From assembly GCA_025350085.1 (NCBI GenBank), contig JANXYI010000174.1, positions 1 through 11,068 on the forward strand: DNA of 11,068 nt. Direction: 5' to 3'. The DNA is from Deltaproteobacteria bacterium (GTDB taxonomy: Bacteria; Desulfobacterota; Desulfovibrionia; Desulfovibrionales; Desulfovibrionaceae). Positions within the stretch are counted from its first letter, which is position 1, and every line of letters begins with the position of its first letter. A program made the translations under genes and the position numbers. This document shows, in pieces, positions 1 through 6,084 of this stretch. The notes below the pieces were generated by a model. The model did not search any database and had not been told where the DNA came from. It worked only from the letters and a program-made list of their open reading frames with translations.

Positions 1-414
1 CTCCTGCCCGTGGGCCACGGCCTGCTCGCCGTTCTGGCCGAGCACGAGGCGCTGGTCCCGGCAACGCGCATCCGGCCCCTGGCGTATGCCCTGTGCTCCG
101 GCGGCCAGGAGGCCCTGGACGCCGAGGAGGAGCTCACGCGCATGGCGCTCTCCGACCGCGCCTTCCGCAAGGGCCTGGCCGAGCGCGCGCGTGTCGGCCC
201 GGAGCTGCACGACTTTCTCCTCGGCCGCGACATCGGCGTGCTGTTTGCCGCGGCCGGGCTCATCCTGCGCTCCGACGAGCGCACCGGCCTGCGCGTGCAG
301 CCCGACCCGCTCAGCCCGCCGCCCCAGGCCGACTGCCAATCCGGTCCCGAGCCCGATCCCCGGTCCCAACCCCAAACCGATCCCTTTGCCGACCACCAGG
401 AGACCACGCCATGA
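1..414 (+). CDS. 3' end of an unrecognised protein, cut by the window edge
   Basis: The reading frame is open from base 1, and the residues before the first GTG (position 10) read on naturally (LLPVGHGLL), so the gene very likely starts upstream of the window. The visible 137 residues have a helical, Leu/Ala/Glu-rich body containing ALCSGGQEALDAEEELTR and HDFLLGRDIGVLFAAAGLILRSDERTGLR. They end in a Pro/Gln/Asp-rich, probably disordered tail of about 40 residues. No signal peptide, membrane segment or catalytic motif can be seen in this part. The stop TGA at 412-414 overlaps the ATG of the next gene (ATGA), so the two are probably translationally coupled and belong to one transcript. I do not recognise the family and assign no function. 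Confidence 0.6.
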   Translation, partial: LLPVGHGLLAVLAEHEALVPATRIRPLAYALCSGGQEALDAEEELTRMALSDRAFRKGLAERARVGPELHDFLLGRDIGVLFAAAGLILRSDERTGLRVQPDPLSPPPQADCQSGPEPDPRSQPQTDPFADHQETTP

Positions 415-668
415 AGGACCAGCTCGGCCTGTACTACTATCCCGCGCCGCAGCACCCGGAGGCGCGCATGTACGTGCGCCGCTTCGGCGGGCGCATCGAG
501 TTCCGCATGTGGCACCAGGGCGACCCCAGCGTCTGGGACAAGCACAACTGGCTGCCTTACGCGGTCATCGAGCAGGCCGCGGCCATGTTCAAGGCCAGCG
601 GCAAGGAGACCGACCCCGCCGCCCTCTACGACGTGAACGTGGCCGAGCGCCTGCTGGCCGACGAATAG
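411..668 (+). CDS. Small conserved-looking hypothetical protein (85 aa)
   Basis: An 85-residue protein starts at ATG 411, which overlaps the upstream stop by 4 nt. AGGAGA at 398-403 lies 7 nt before the ATG and supports this start; the longer frame running from 93 is an accident of high GC. The protein is rich in aromatic and charged residues (GLYYYPAPQHPEARMYVRR, IEFRMWHQGDPSVWDKHNWLPY) and has an acidic C-terminus (NVAERLLADE). No membrane segment, cysteine or signal peptide is present, so a small soluble cytoplasmic protein is likely. It sits between the truncated gene and the antiporter, with only 17 nt to the latter, which suggests one operon. The family is not recognised and the function is unknown. 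Confidence 0.75.
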   Translation: MKDQLGLYYYPAPQHPEARMYVRRFGGRIEFRMWHQGDPSVWDKHNWLPYAVIEQAAAMFKASGKETDPAALYDVNVAERLLADE

Positions 669-685
669 CCCGGAGCCCCCCGCCC

Positions 686-1921
686 ATGAACAAGAAGGTC
701 CTGCCGCTCATCCTGGCCGCGCTGGTCACGCTGCCCGGCCTGTGGCTTCGGCTGGGCGGCGTACACCTCCCCCCGCCCTTGGCGGCGCTCTTCTCCGGCC
801 TGGCCATCCTCGGGGCCTCGTTTCTGCTGCTCTGGGCCTGCGACGTGGCCCAGATGGACATCCCGCAGACGCTGGCCCTGGCCGTGGTCGCGCTCATCGC
901 CGTGCTGCCCGAGTACGCCGTGGACATGTACTTCACCTGGCAGGCGGGCAAGCACCCCGGCTCGGACTACGCCCAGTACGCCATCGCCAACATGACCGGC
1001 GCCAACAGGCTGCTCATCGGCGTGGCCTGGACGAGCATCGCGGCCATCCACTGGTTCAAGACCGGGCGCCGCGTGTTCCTGAACCAGGACCAGCGCACCG
1101 AGGTGCTGTTTCTGGGCCTGGCCACGGCCTACGCCTTCTTCATTCCCATAAAAGGCAGCCTGGCCTGGTACGACGGGCTGATCTTCTTCGCCATCTATGC
1201 GTGGTACATCCGCCTGGCGGGCCAGCGGCCCTGCGAGGAGTGCGAGCTGGAAGGCCCGGCCGAGATCATCGGCGCGCTGCCGCGGGTCCGCCGCCGCTGG
1301 GCCACGGCAGGGCTGTTCCTGTTCGCCGCAGGGGTCATCCTGGCCAATGCCGAGCTCTTCAGCGAGAACCTGGTGGCCACGGGGAAAGTATACGGTATCA
1401 ACGAGTTCCTGCTGGTGCAGTGGCTCGCGCCCATTGCGAGCGAGGCCCCGGAATTCATCGTGGCCATCATGTTCGTGCTGCGCGGCCAGGCCGCCGTGGC
1501 CATGGGCAGCCTGCTGTCGAGCAAGCTCAACCAGTGGACGCTGCTCGTGGGCATGATCCCGGGCGTTTACGGCCTGGCCAGCGGCGGCTTTGCGGTGCCG
1601 CTGCCGCTGGGGCCGTACCAGTTGCACGAGCTGTTCCTGACCGCGGCCCAGTCGCTGCTCGGCGTGGCGCTGCTGGCCTCGCTGTCGCTCGGTCCTGCGG
1701 CCGCCATCCTGCTCTTCTGCCTGTTCACGGGCCAGCTTATCAGCCCCTACCTCTGGGAAGGCCTGCACCTGCCGGACCTGCCCTGGGGCCACGGCACGGA
1801 CGGCCTGCACCAGCTCTTCAGCGCGGGCTACGTGGCCCTGTTCGTCTGCGTGGCCTGGCTCAAGCGCCGGGACGTGTGGGAACTGCGCAAGGGCACCAAG
1901 GTGGAGCAGCGGATCGTGTAG
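686..1921 (+). CDS. Na+/Ca2+ exchanger-family antiporter
   Basis: This 411-aa integral membrane protein belongs to the cation/Ca2+ exchanger (Na_Ca_ex) superfamily, which swaps Ca2+ or related cations against Na+ or H+ across the inner membrane. Two alpha-repeats, the family hallmark, are visible. The first has LPEYAVD (about 74-80) followed by NMTGANRLLIG (102-112). The second has ASEAPEFIVA (251-260) followed by SLLSSKLNQWTLLVG (275-289). P75-E76 and P255-E256 are the expected ion-binding Pro-Glu pairs. About ten hydrophobic helices are split by a cytoplasmic-type loop near 175-205, which carries the cysteine pair CEEC (183-186). The ATG at 686 is preceded by CGGAG at 671-675. Length is ordinary for a bacterial member. 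The gene follows the 85-aa protein by 17 nt and is probably the last gene of that operon. The transported ion cannot be read from sequence. Confidence 0.88.
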   Translation: MNKKVLPLILAALVTLPGLWLRLGGVHLPPPLAALFSGLAILGASFLLLWACDVAQMDIPQTLALAVVALIAVLPEYAVDMYFTWQAGKHPGSDYAQYAIANMTGANRLLIGVAWTSIAAIHWFKTGRRVFLNQDQRTEVLFLGLATAYAFFIPIKGSLAWYDGLIFFAIYAWYIRLAGQRPCEECELEGPAEIIGALPRVRRRWATAGLFLFAAGVILANAELFSENLVATGKVYGINEFLLVQWLAPIASEAPEFIVAIMFVLRGQAAVAMGSLLSSKLNQWTLLVGMIPGVYGLASGGFAVPLPLGPYQLHELFLTAAQSLLGVALLASLSLGPAAAILLFCLFTGQLISPYLWEGLHLPDLPWGHGTDGLHQLFSAGYVALFVCVAWLKRRDVWELRKGTKVEQRIV

Positions 1922-1989
1922 AGGGGGGGGCCTTCAGGAGACGGCGGGACTGGCTTTGCGGTAGTGTGGATGGTGGCGCACAAGGGCAT

Positions 1990-2019
1990 GTGGGTAAGTG
2001 GATGTGTCCCTTACCTCAC
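1990..2019. terminator. Hairpin between convergent genes, possible terminator
   Basis: An imperfect inverted repeat lies between the antiporter stop (1921) and the end of the minus-strand Sel1 gene (2030). GTGGGTAAG (1990-1998) can pair with CTTACCTCAC (2010-2019), with one bulged base and an 11-nt loop. There is no T-run on either side, so it is not a canonical Rho-independent terminator. The position between convergent genes is the main argument for such a role. Confidence 0.3.
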
Positions 2020-2029
2020 TTGGGTGTAA

Positions 2030-2881
2030 CTACCTCTTGGGTTTCCAGTTCCGCGAAAGTCGCTGTGCCTCTGCAATTTGTTCCTTCGTGAGTGAGCGTG
2101 CATATTCGTCTCGGCGGCTTACGTCTCCTGGTTTTCCATGTGCCTCAGCGATATTCGCCCACATGTAGGCAAGCACATCATCCTTGGGTACACCGCTGCC
2201 GCTCCTGTACTGGTCTGCAAGCATCCATTGTCCAAGCTTGTCACCCTTTTCTGCGGATTGAGAAAGCCATTTACTAGCCTCTTGTGAATTTCCAGCGAAA
2301 CTGTAGTAGACGGCAAGCTGGTTCATATCCTTTGTTATCCCTTTCATTGCGCCAGCATATGCCTTGTTAAAATTCTCAATACGATCTTCAACGTGTTTGA
2401 AAAACTCGTCTTTACTGTCTACTCCAGCGGCGACAGCCATGTCGAGGTGCTTCCGTGCTCTTTGTAAGTAGATAGCACCATCAAATCCAGATGCGTAATG
2501 GCTTGCCAATAATGTCATTGCGTTTGAATTTTTCCTTTTGGCTAGTTGCAATAAGAGTCGTTCTCCTTCTTTTCCATTCCGCTGGACTCCATGTCCAAAG
2601 AAATAGGCATCTGCTAGACCCATTATCGCGTAGGAGTGTCCCATTTCAGCGGCTGGTTTCAACCAATTTATCGCAGAAGCAAAATGCTCGTCCCTTCTGC
2701 TAAAGCCATCTGGGCTAAATGCCTCTTTGAGATACAGGGATGCGATTTCGTACATCGCGTTGGCATCACCGTTATTGGCCTGTTCGGTCAGCTCTCTGGG
2801 TACGGTGACGGCATTCGCAAAAGAAGGGAGGGCAATGGTCACAACTAGATAGGCAAGAAGTGCGCAGGCTGTATTTCTCAT
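2030..2881 (-). CDS. Secreted Sel1-repeat (TPR-like) protein
   Basis: A 283-aa protein with an N-terminal signal peptide (residues 1-24: MRNT, a hydrophobic core, then SFANA cleaved about after Ala24), so it is likely periplasmic. It carries Sel1-like repeats, short helix pairs related to TPRs that mediate protein contacts: GDANAMYEIASLYL (about 38-51), GHSYAIMGLADAYFFGHGVQRN (about 80-101), and GDKLGQWMLADQYRSGSGVPKDDVLAYMWANIAEAHG (about 215-251). The end of the protein, RRDEYARSLTKEQIAEAQRLSRNWKPK, is typical of proteobacterial Sel1 proteins. The start at 2881 follows a G-rich stretch (GGGGGGG ACAC ATG) and begins the signal peptide; an upstream in-frame GTG at 2986 would bury the signal peptide behind 35 unlikely residues. 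GC content and codon use are clearly lower than in the neighbours, suggesting transfer. Partner and role are unknown. Confidence 0.85.
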   Translation of the reverse strand: MRNTACALLAYLVVTIALPSFANAVTVPRELTEQANNGDANAMYEIASLYLKEAFSPDGFSRRDEHFASAINWLKPAAEMGHSYAIMGLADAYFFGHGVQRNGKEGERLLLQLAKRKNSNAMTLLASHYASGFDGAIYLQRARKHLDMAVAAGVDSKDEFFKHVEDRIENFNKAYAGAMKGITKDMNQLAVYYSFAGNSQEASKWLSQSAEKGDKLGQWMLADQYRSGSGVPKDDVLAYMWANIAEAHGKPGDVSRRDEYARSLTKEQIAEAQRLSRNWKPKR

Positions 2882-3031
2882 GTGTCCCCCCCATTGTGTA
2901 AGCCGGTACAGGGAACCACCAAGGATGGCAACTGAACCGGTGTGCTGCGTCCAGGTAACGCAAAAAGAGTCCTTGCCCTCGCACACGGCCCTAACACCGA
3001 GAGCCCCTTCCTAGGGTTCACTCAGACTTTG

Positions 3032-3493
3032 CTACTGCGCGCCCTCTTTGGCCAGCCCCAGCCGCACCCGGGCGGCCACAAGGGCCAGGCCCAGCAGCAC
3101 GGCGTCGCGGCCGATGAACCAGAGCATGGGCGCGGGCCCAGTCTCGGTCGGCCCGGGAGCGGCGGGCGTGCTGGAAAAGCAGCCGCAGTCCACGTCGATG
3201 CCGCGAAAATAGCTGACGATGAGCAGGATCCAAAAGGTGCCGATGAGCCCGGCGCTGAGCACTGCCGCGCCCTCGCACCACAGCCCGGTGACGAGGCACA
3301 GGCCGAGCGCCAGCTCCAGCCAGGGCAGCCAGACGGCCACGGCATTGACGAGCAACTCCGGCAGGACGTGGTAGCCCTTGACGATGCCGGCGAACGCCTG
3401 GGGATGCAGGAGCTTGTCCGCGCTGGCATAGAGCAGCACCCCGGCCAGCACGAGGCGCAGCACAAGGTCTGCCGCGCCAAGGCGCGCGGGCAT
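3032..3493 (-). CDS. MauE/DoxX-like redox-associated membrane protein
   Basis: A 153-aa protein with four predicted membrane helices (about 8-26, 45-66, 74-96 and 128-146). Its sequence style (ASADKLLHPQAFAGIVKGYHVLP, LPWLELALGL) matches the MauE/DoxX membrane family. MauE is needed for maturation of methylamine dehydrogenase, and relatives are thought to handle thiol or disulfide redox chemistry at the membrane. After helix 3 comes VDCGCFSS, a CGC pair (C103, C105) that is the obvious candidate redox site. The start ATG at 3493 shares one base with the stop of the upstream rhodanese (TGATG), indicating translational coupling and joint function. A longer open frame upstream is only a shadow over the rhodanese gene. 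The family call is good; the actual reaction is not known. Confidence 0.8.
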   Translation of the reverse strand: MPARLGAADLVLRLVLAGVLLYASADKLLHPQAFAGIVKGYHVLPELLVNAVAVWLPWLELALGLCLVTGLWCEGAAVLSAGLIGTFWILLIVSYFRGIDVDCGCFSSTPAAPGPTETGPAPMLWFIGRDAVLLGLALVAARVRLGLAKEGAQ

Positions 3494-4122
3494 CAGTTGG
3501 CGCAGTCGGTGCACAGGCCGTCCTGTTTCAGAAGGTCTGGCTTCAGGGCCTTGAGGCCGCTGGATTTCCCCTTTTGCCCCGCCGGACTCATCTGACTCAT
3601 CTGACTTGTCTGGCTTGTTTGGCTCGTCTGGCCCGCCGGGCCCTTGGCCACCGGAAGCTTCTCGGCGTTCCACAGGGTCCAGCCGTTCTTGAGCACAAAG
3701 ACATTTGTGATGCCCGCGGCGCGCAGCTGCTCGGCCAGGGCGATGCTGAGCTGGCAGAGCTCGCCGTCGCAGTAGGCGATGACCGCCTCCTTGCCCGTGA
3801 GCCGGGGCTTGAGGCCCGGGAACCGGGCGGCGAAGTCGCGCGGCGGCAGGCTGAGCGCGCCCTGGATGTGGCCCTGCTCGAACTCGTACTGGGAGCGGGC
3901 GTCGAGGAACACGGCGCGGCCGGACACAAAGAGCAGGGCCGCGTCCTTGATGCCGATCTCGCCGCCGTTCTGGGGCAGCTGCACGGCGCTGGGCGCGGCC
4001 TGCACGAGAGGCAGGCCGTCGGGCCGCAGGGCGTTGACGCCAAAGGCCAGCACCGCGGACAGGGCCAGGATGGAGAAAGACTGGACAAGGATTCTGGGGA
4101 GAATTCTGAGGACAGGGCGCAT
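3493..4122 (-). CDS. Membrane-anchored or exported rhodanese with CxxC tail
   Basis: A 209-aa protein with an N-terminal hydrophobic helix (about 10-30, preceded by Arg residues) acting as signal anchor or signal peptide, so the catalytic part should be periplasmic. A single rhodanese domain spans about 53-156: GIKDAALLFVSGRAVFLDARSQYEFEQGHIQGALSLP is reduced here to its key parts, VFLDARSQYEFEQGHI, then the active loop YCDGELCQLS (C118 probably takes sulfane sulfur; C123 is a second cysteine), then VLKNGWTLW. After the domain comes a low-complexity linker (QTS)3(QMS)2 at about 165-179 and a C-terminal LCTDCAN with C204 and C207. The ATG at 4122 is preceded by GGAG. The gene overlaps the MauE-like gene by one base. 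Role by inference: periplasmic sulfur or thiol transfer with that protein. Confidence 0.85.
   Translation of the reverse strand: MRPVLRILPRILVQSFSILALSAVLAFGVNALRPDGLPLVQAAPSAVQLPQNGGEIGIKDAALLFVSGRAVFLDARSQYEFEQGHIQGALSLPPRDFAARFPGLKPRLTGKEAVIAYCDGELCQLSIALAEQLRAAGITNVFVLKNGWTLWNAEKLPVAKGPAGQTSQTSQTSQMSQMSPAGQKGKSSGLKALKPDLLKQDGLCTDCAN
3586..3630 (-). repeat. Five-unit 9-bp tandem repeat inside the rhodanese gene
   Basis: Five in-frame 9-nt units on the + strand: ACTCATCTG twice, then ACTTGTCTG, GCTTGTTTG and GCTCGTCTG. On the coding strand they give (QTS)3(QMS)2, a flexible linker between the rhodanese domain and the C-terminal CxxC. The first two units are identical, which fits recent expansion by slippage. 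Because units are 9 nt, copy-number change would alter linker length without shifting the frame. Confidence 0.85.
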
Positions 4123-4145
4123 GGGGGTCTCCGCTTTTGGCGATG

Positions 4146-4173
4146 CGGCCCCCGTGAGCGTTTGTGGGGGCCG
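4146..4173. promoter_or_regulatory. Perfect 8-bp hairpin upstream of the rhodanese gene
   Basis: CGGCCCCC (4146-4153) and GGGGGCCG (4166-4173) form a perfect 8-bp, almost all G:C stem with a 12-nt loop. It lies in the 136-nt gap between the channel-like gene and the exported rhodanese, ending 23 nt before the rhodanese start codon. No U-tract follows on either strand. It could end the chr transcript by a non-canonical route, protect the 5' end of the rhodanese message, or act as an attenuator. A weak -35/-10 pair (TTGCAT, 17 nt, TACTGT) lies upstream on the minus strand. Confidence 0.4.
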
Positions 4174-4258
4174 GAACAGGCGCCACAGTACGCCAAGGCC
4201 CAGGGGAATGCAATTTGGGCCGCCTGGCCGCGTCCACGGAATTGGGCCCGCGCCCGGC

Positions 4259-4624
4259 CTACAGCTGCCTGTCGCCCAGGTCCAGGTGGAAGCGGTGCAT
4301 GAAGCGGTGGTAGAAGGGCGTGAACAGCACCCCGCAGAAGGTCAGGAAGGACACGCCGGAAAAGATGGCGTAGCAGGCCGCGAAGATCTTGGCCGTGTCG
4401 GTTTCAAGCCGATCCACCGGCCCCATGCCCGTGAGGATCATGGACGCGTTCAGAAAGGCGTCCACCCAGCCCAGACCGGCGGTCAGGTGGTAGCCCACGG
4501 CGCCGATGGCCAGGCTGACCCCCAAAAACAGGTTGCCAAAGAGCGAATACCAGAAGACCCGGACCCAGAAGCCCTGCCTGGGTAGCAGCTCCGCGGTCTT
4601 GTGCTCCAGTCGCAGTGTGCGCAT
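4259..4624 (-). CDS. Two-helix ion-channel-like protein with altered filter
   Basis: A 121-aa protein with two membrane helices (about 24-46 and 77-102) and a re-entrant P-loop-like segment between them (GWVDAFLNASMILTGMGPVD, about 52-71). This is the 2TM-pore layout of simple potassium channels. Where K+ channels carry TVGYG or TIGYG, this protein has LTGMGPV (T65, G66, M67, G68, P69), so potassium selectivity is doubtful. The C-terminus is short and rich in His, Phe and Arg (FYHRFMHRFHLDLGD), with no RCK/TrkA-N regulatory domain. The ATG at 4624 has a strong AAGGAGG 5 nt upstream, supporting it over longer frames. It follows chrA copy 2 by 98 nt and may be the last gene of the operon. It could be a channel, a degenerate channel or a structural membrane protein. 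Confidence 0.7.
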   Translation of the reverse strand: MRTLRLEHKTAELLPRQGFWVRVFWYSLFGNLFLGVSLAIGAVGYHLTAGLGWVDAFLNASMILTGMGPVDRLETDTAKIFAACYAIFSGVSFLTFCGVLFTPFYHRFMHRFHLDLGDRQL

Positions 4625-4722
4625 CCGGCCTCCTTGCTTGCGTTTGGGTGAATCGGACAAGCGCAGGATGCAGGCCCCGCGTCCGCCCGTCAAGCCCGCC
4701 TGGACAACTCCGCCCAAAAGGG

Positions 4723-5997
4723 TCAGCCGAGCAGGGTCCAGGCCGCGCCCACGGCCCCTGCCGCCAGCACCAGGATATGCACCCCGGTGTTCCAGCGCCA
4801 CAGCGCCATTCCGCAGGCCGCGGCCACGGCCAGGGCAAAGAGGTCCGGCGAGCCGCCAAGGCGGGCGGGCCAGAAGGTGGCTGTGCCAAAGACCACGCCG
4901 AGCTTCAGGATCACCCCGACCACCGCCGCGGTGATGCCGGTGAGGGCGGCCTGGAGCCTCGGGTTGGCGGTCAGGGCCTCGATGTATGGCGCACCCGCGA
5001 ACACCAGCAGAAAACTCGGCAGGAACATGCCAAAGGTGGTCACTAGCCCGCCCAGGATGCCCGCCGTGAGCGGGTTCATAGTGCCCGGATGGTTCCAGGC
5101 CGTGACAAAGCCCACATACTGCGTGACCATGATCAGCGGACCGGGCGTGGTCTCGGCCAGGCCCAGGCCCAGCACCAGCTGCTCCTGCCCCACCCAGCCC
5201 AGGCGCATGGCCATGTCCGAGACGTAGACCAGCACGGCATAGGCCCCGCCAAAAGTCACGAACCCGGCCTTGGAGTAGAAGTTCAGGATGGTCGGCAGCA
5301 CCGAGCCCGGTTCGCTGAGCAAAGACAGCGGCAGGGCCACGGCCAGCCACAGGGCCGCGAACACGGCCAGCACCTTGGCCACGTGCCGCAGGGGCGGCGT
5401 GGTTGGCGCGTCAACAATGTCCTCGGGCTCGCACACCCCCTTGGGGCAAAAGATATCCGGCCGCACCTGGCCCAGCCACAGGCCCATGAGCCCGGCGGCA
5501 ACGACAATGCCCGGGAACTTGAGCTTCAGCGCATAGCCCATGATAAAACTGGCCGTGGCAAAGGCGTAGAACACCGGATGGCGCAGGGACCGCTTGGCGA
5601 TGCGCCACAGGGCCTGGCCCACGATGGCCACCACGGCCCCGGCAATGCCCCGGAACAGACCCGCGATGAGCGGCACCTGGCCGTGGGCCACGGCCAGCCA
5701 GGAGAGGAAGAGCATGAGCGCCACCGAGGGCAGCAGGAAGAACAGCCCGGCGACGCTGCCGCCCAGGTAGCCGTGCAGGCGCCAGCCCAAGTACACGGCC
5801 AGCTCGTGGGCCTCGGGCCCGGGCAGGAGCATGCAGAAGCCCAGGGCGCGCTGGAACAGCTTCTCCTCCACCCAGCCGCGCGCGTCCACCAGGTCCCTGT
5901 GCATCATGGCGATCTGCCCGGCCGGGCCGCCGAAGTTGATGAACCCCAGGCGCAGCCAGTAGCGGAAGAACTCGGCAAAGACAGGTTTCCCGTTCAC
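4723..5997 (-). CDS. chrA: Chromate transporter ChrA, copy 2
   Basis: A 424-aa long-chain CHR-family transporter, expected to expel chromate from the cytoplasm; some family members carry sulfate or other anions. Two homologous CHR halves are present. The N-half has NFGGPAGQIAMMH (21-33) and CMLLPGPEAHELAVYLGWR (55-73), then FFLLPS (86-91). The C-half has FVTFGGAYAV (246-255), GLAETTPGPLIMVTQYVGF (279-297) and GGLVTTFGMFLPS (316-328). A central loop holds FCPKGVCEPED with Cys184 and Cys189. The start is GTG at 5997: it lines up with the N-terminus of copy 1, and AAAAGGGG lies 8 nt upstream. It follows copy 1 by 87 nt and is about two-thirds identical to it by eye, with some nearly identical DNA patches. 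Confidence 0.92.
   Translation of the reverse strand: MNGKPVFAEFFRYWLRLGFINFGGPAGQIAMMHRDLVDARGWVEEKLFQRALGFCMLLPGPEAHELAVYLGWRLHGYLGGSVAGLFFLLPSVALMLFLSWLAVAHGQVPLIAGLFRGIAGAVVAIVGQALWRIAKRSLRHPVFYAFATASFIMGYALKLKFPGIVVAAGLMGLWLGQVRPDIFCPKGVCEPEDIVDAPTTPPLRHVAKVLAVFAALWLAVALPLSLLSEPGSVLPTILNFYSKAGFVTFGGAYAVLVYVSDMAMRLGWVGQEQLVLGLGLAETTPGPLIMVTQYVGFVTAWNHPGTMNPLTAGILGGLVTTFGMFLPSFLLVFAGAPYIEALTANPRLQAALTGITAAVVGVILKLGVVFGTATFWPARLGGSPDLFALAVAAACGMALWRWNTGVHILVLAAGAVGAAWTLLG
5118..5177. repeat. Second near-identical patch shared with chrA copy 1 (6471-6530)
   Basis: These 60 nt match 6471-6530 with one mismatch (A at 5140 against G at 6493). They encode the conserved GLAETTPGPLIMVTQ core of the C-terminal CHR half. 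A third run of 29 identical nt lies at 5015-5043 and 6368-6396. Confidence 0.88.
5898..5974. repeat. Nearly identical DNA patch shared with chrA copy 1 (7263-7339)
   Basis: These 77 nt match 7263-7339 with a single mismatch (G at 5938 against C at 7302), third codon positions included. The region encodes the N-terminal EFFRYWLRLGF(I/M)NFGGPAGQIAMMH segment of each ChrA, and the mismatch gives the Ile/Met difference. The rest of the two genes differs much more. Confidence 0.9.
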
Positions 5998-6084
5998 CTT
6001 CAGAACCCCTTTTCAGCTTCAGCGCTGTCAACGGTCAGACTGCGCCCCCAGCGCACCGTGTCGGACCGCAGCACCTGCCCTCGG

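Larger units (their letters stand above)
1960..2960. other. AT-richer island in GC-rich surroundings
   Basis: Base composition falls sharply here, to near 45-50% GC in most lines and lower around 2341-2400, against roughly 65-70% on both sides. The island coincides with a single minus-strand gene (2030-2881). The 9-mer ATGTGTCCC occurs as a direct repeat on both sides of that gene (2002-2010 and 2880-2888), though the right copy overlaps the start codon. No integrase, transposase or tRNA is next to it. The simplest reading is a horizontally acquired single-gene insertion. Confidence 0.6.

Noticed and set aside
86..685. Long upstream extension of the antiporter frame
   Set aside because: It overlaps two better frames, is Arg/Pro/Ala-rich, and the ATG at 686 has its own ribosome site and a proper membrane-protein N-terminus.
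2882..2986. N-terminal extension of the Sel1 protein from GTG 2986
   Set aside because: It would put 35 residues before an obvious signal peptide, and a G-rich ribosome site precedes the ATG at 2881.
2882..3031. Search for a terminator behind the MauE-like gene
   Set aside because: Only short CCCTA/TAGGG arms with a long loop and a T5 run without an adjacent stem were found; nothing convincing in these 150 nt.
3586..3630. Tandem units considered as a CRISPR array
   Set aside because: Units are 9 nt, contiguous, lack spacers and lie in frame inside a gene.
3032..4237. 401-codon minus frame fusing upstream sequence to the MauE-like protein
   Set aside because: Its first part is the rhodanese gene in the wrong frame and low in hydrophobic order; the overlap start at 3493 explains the real protein.
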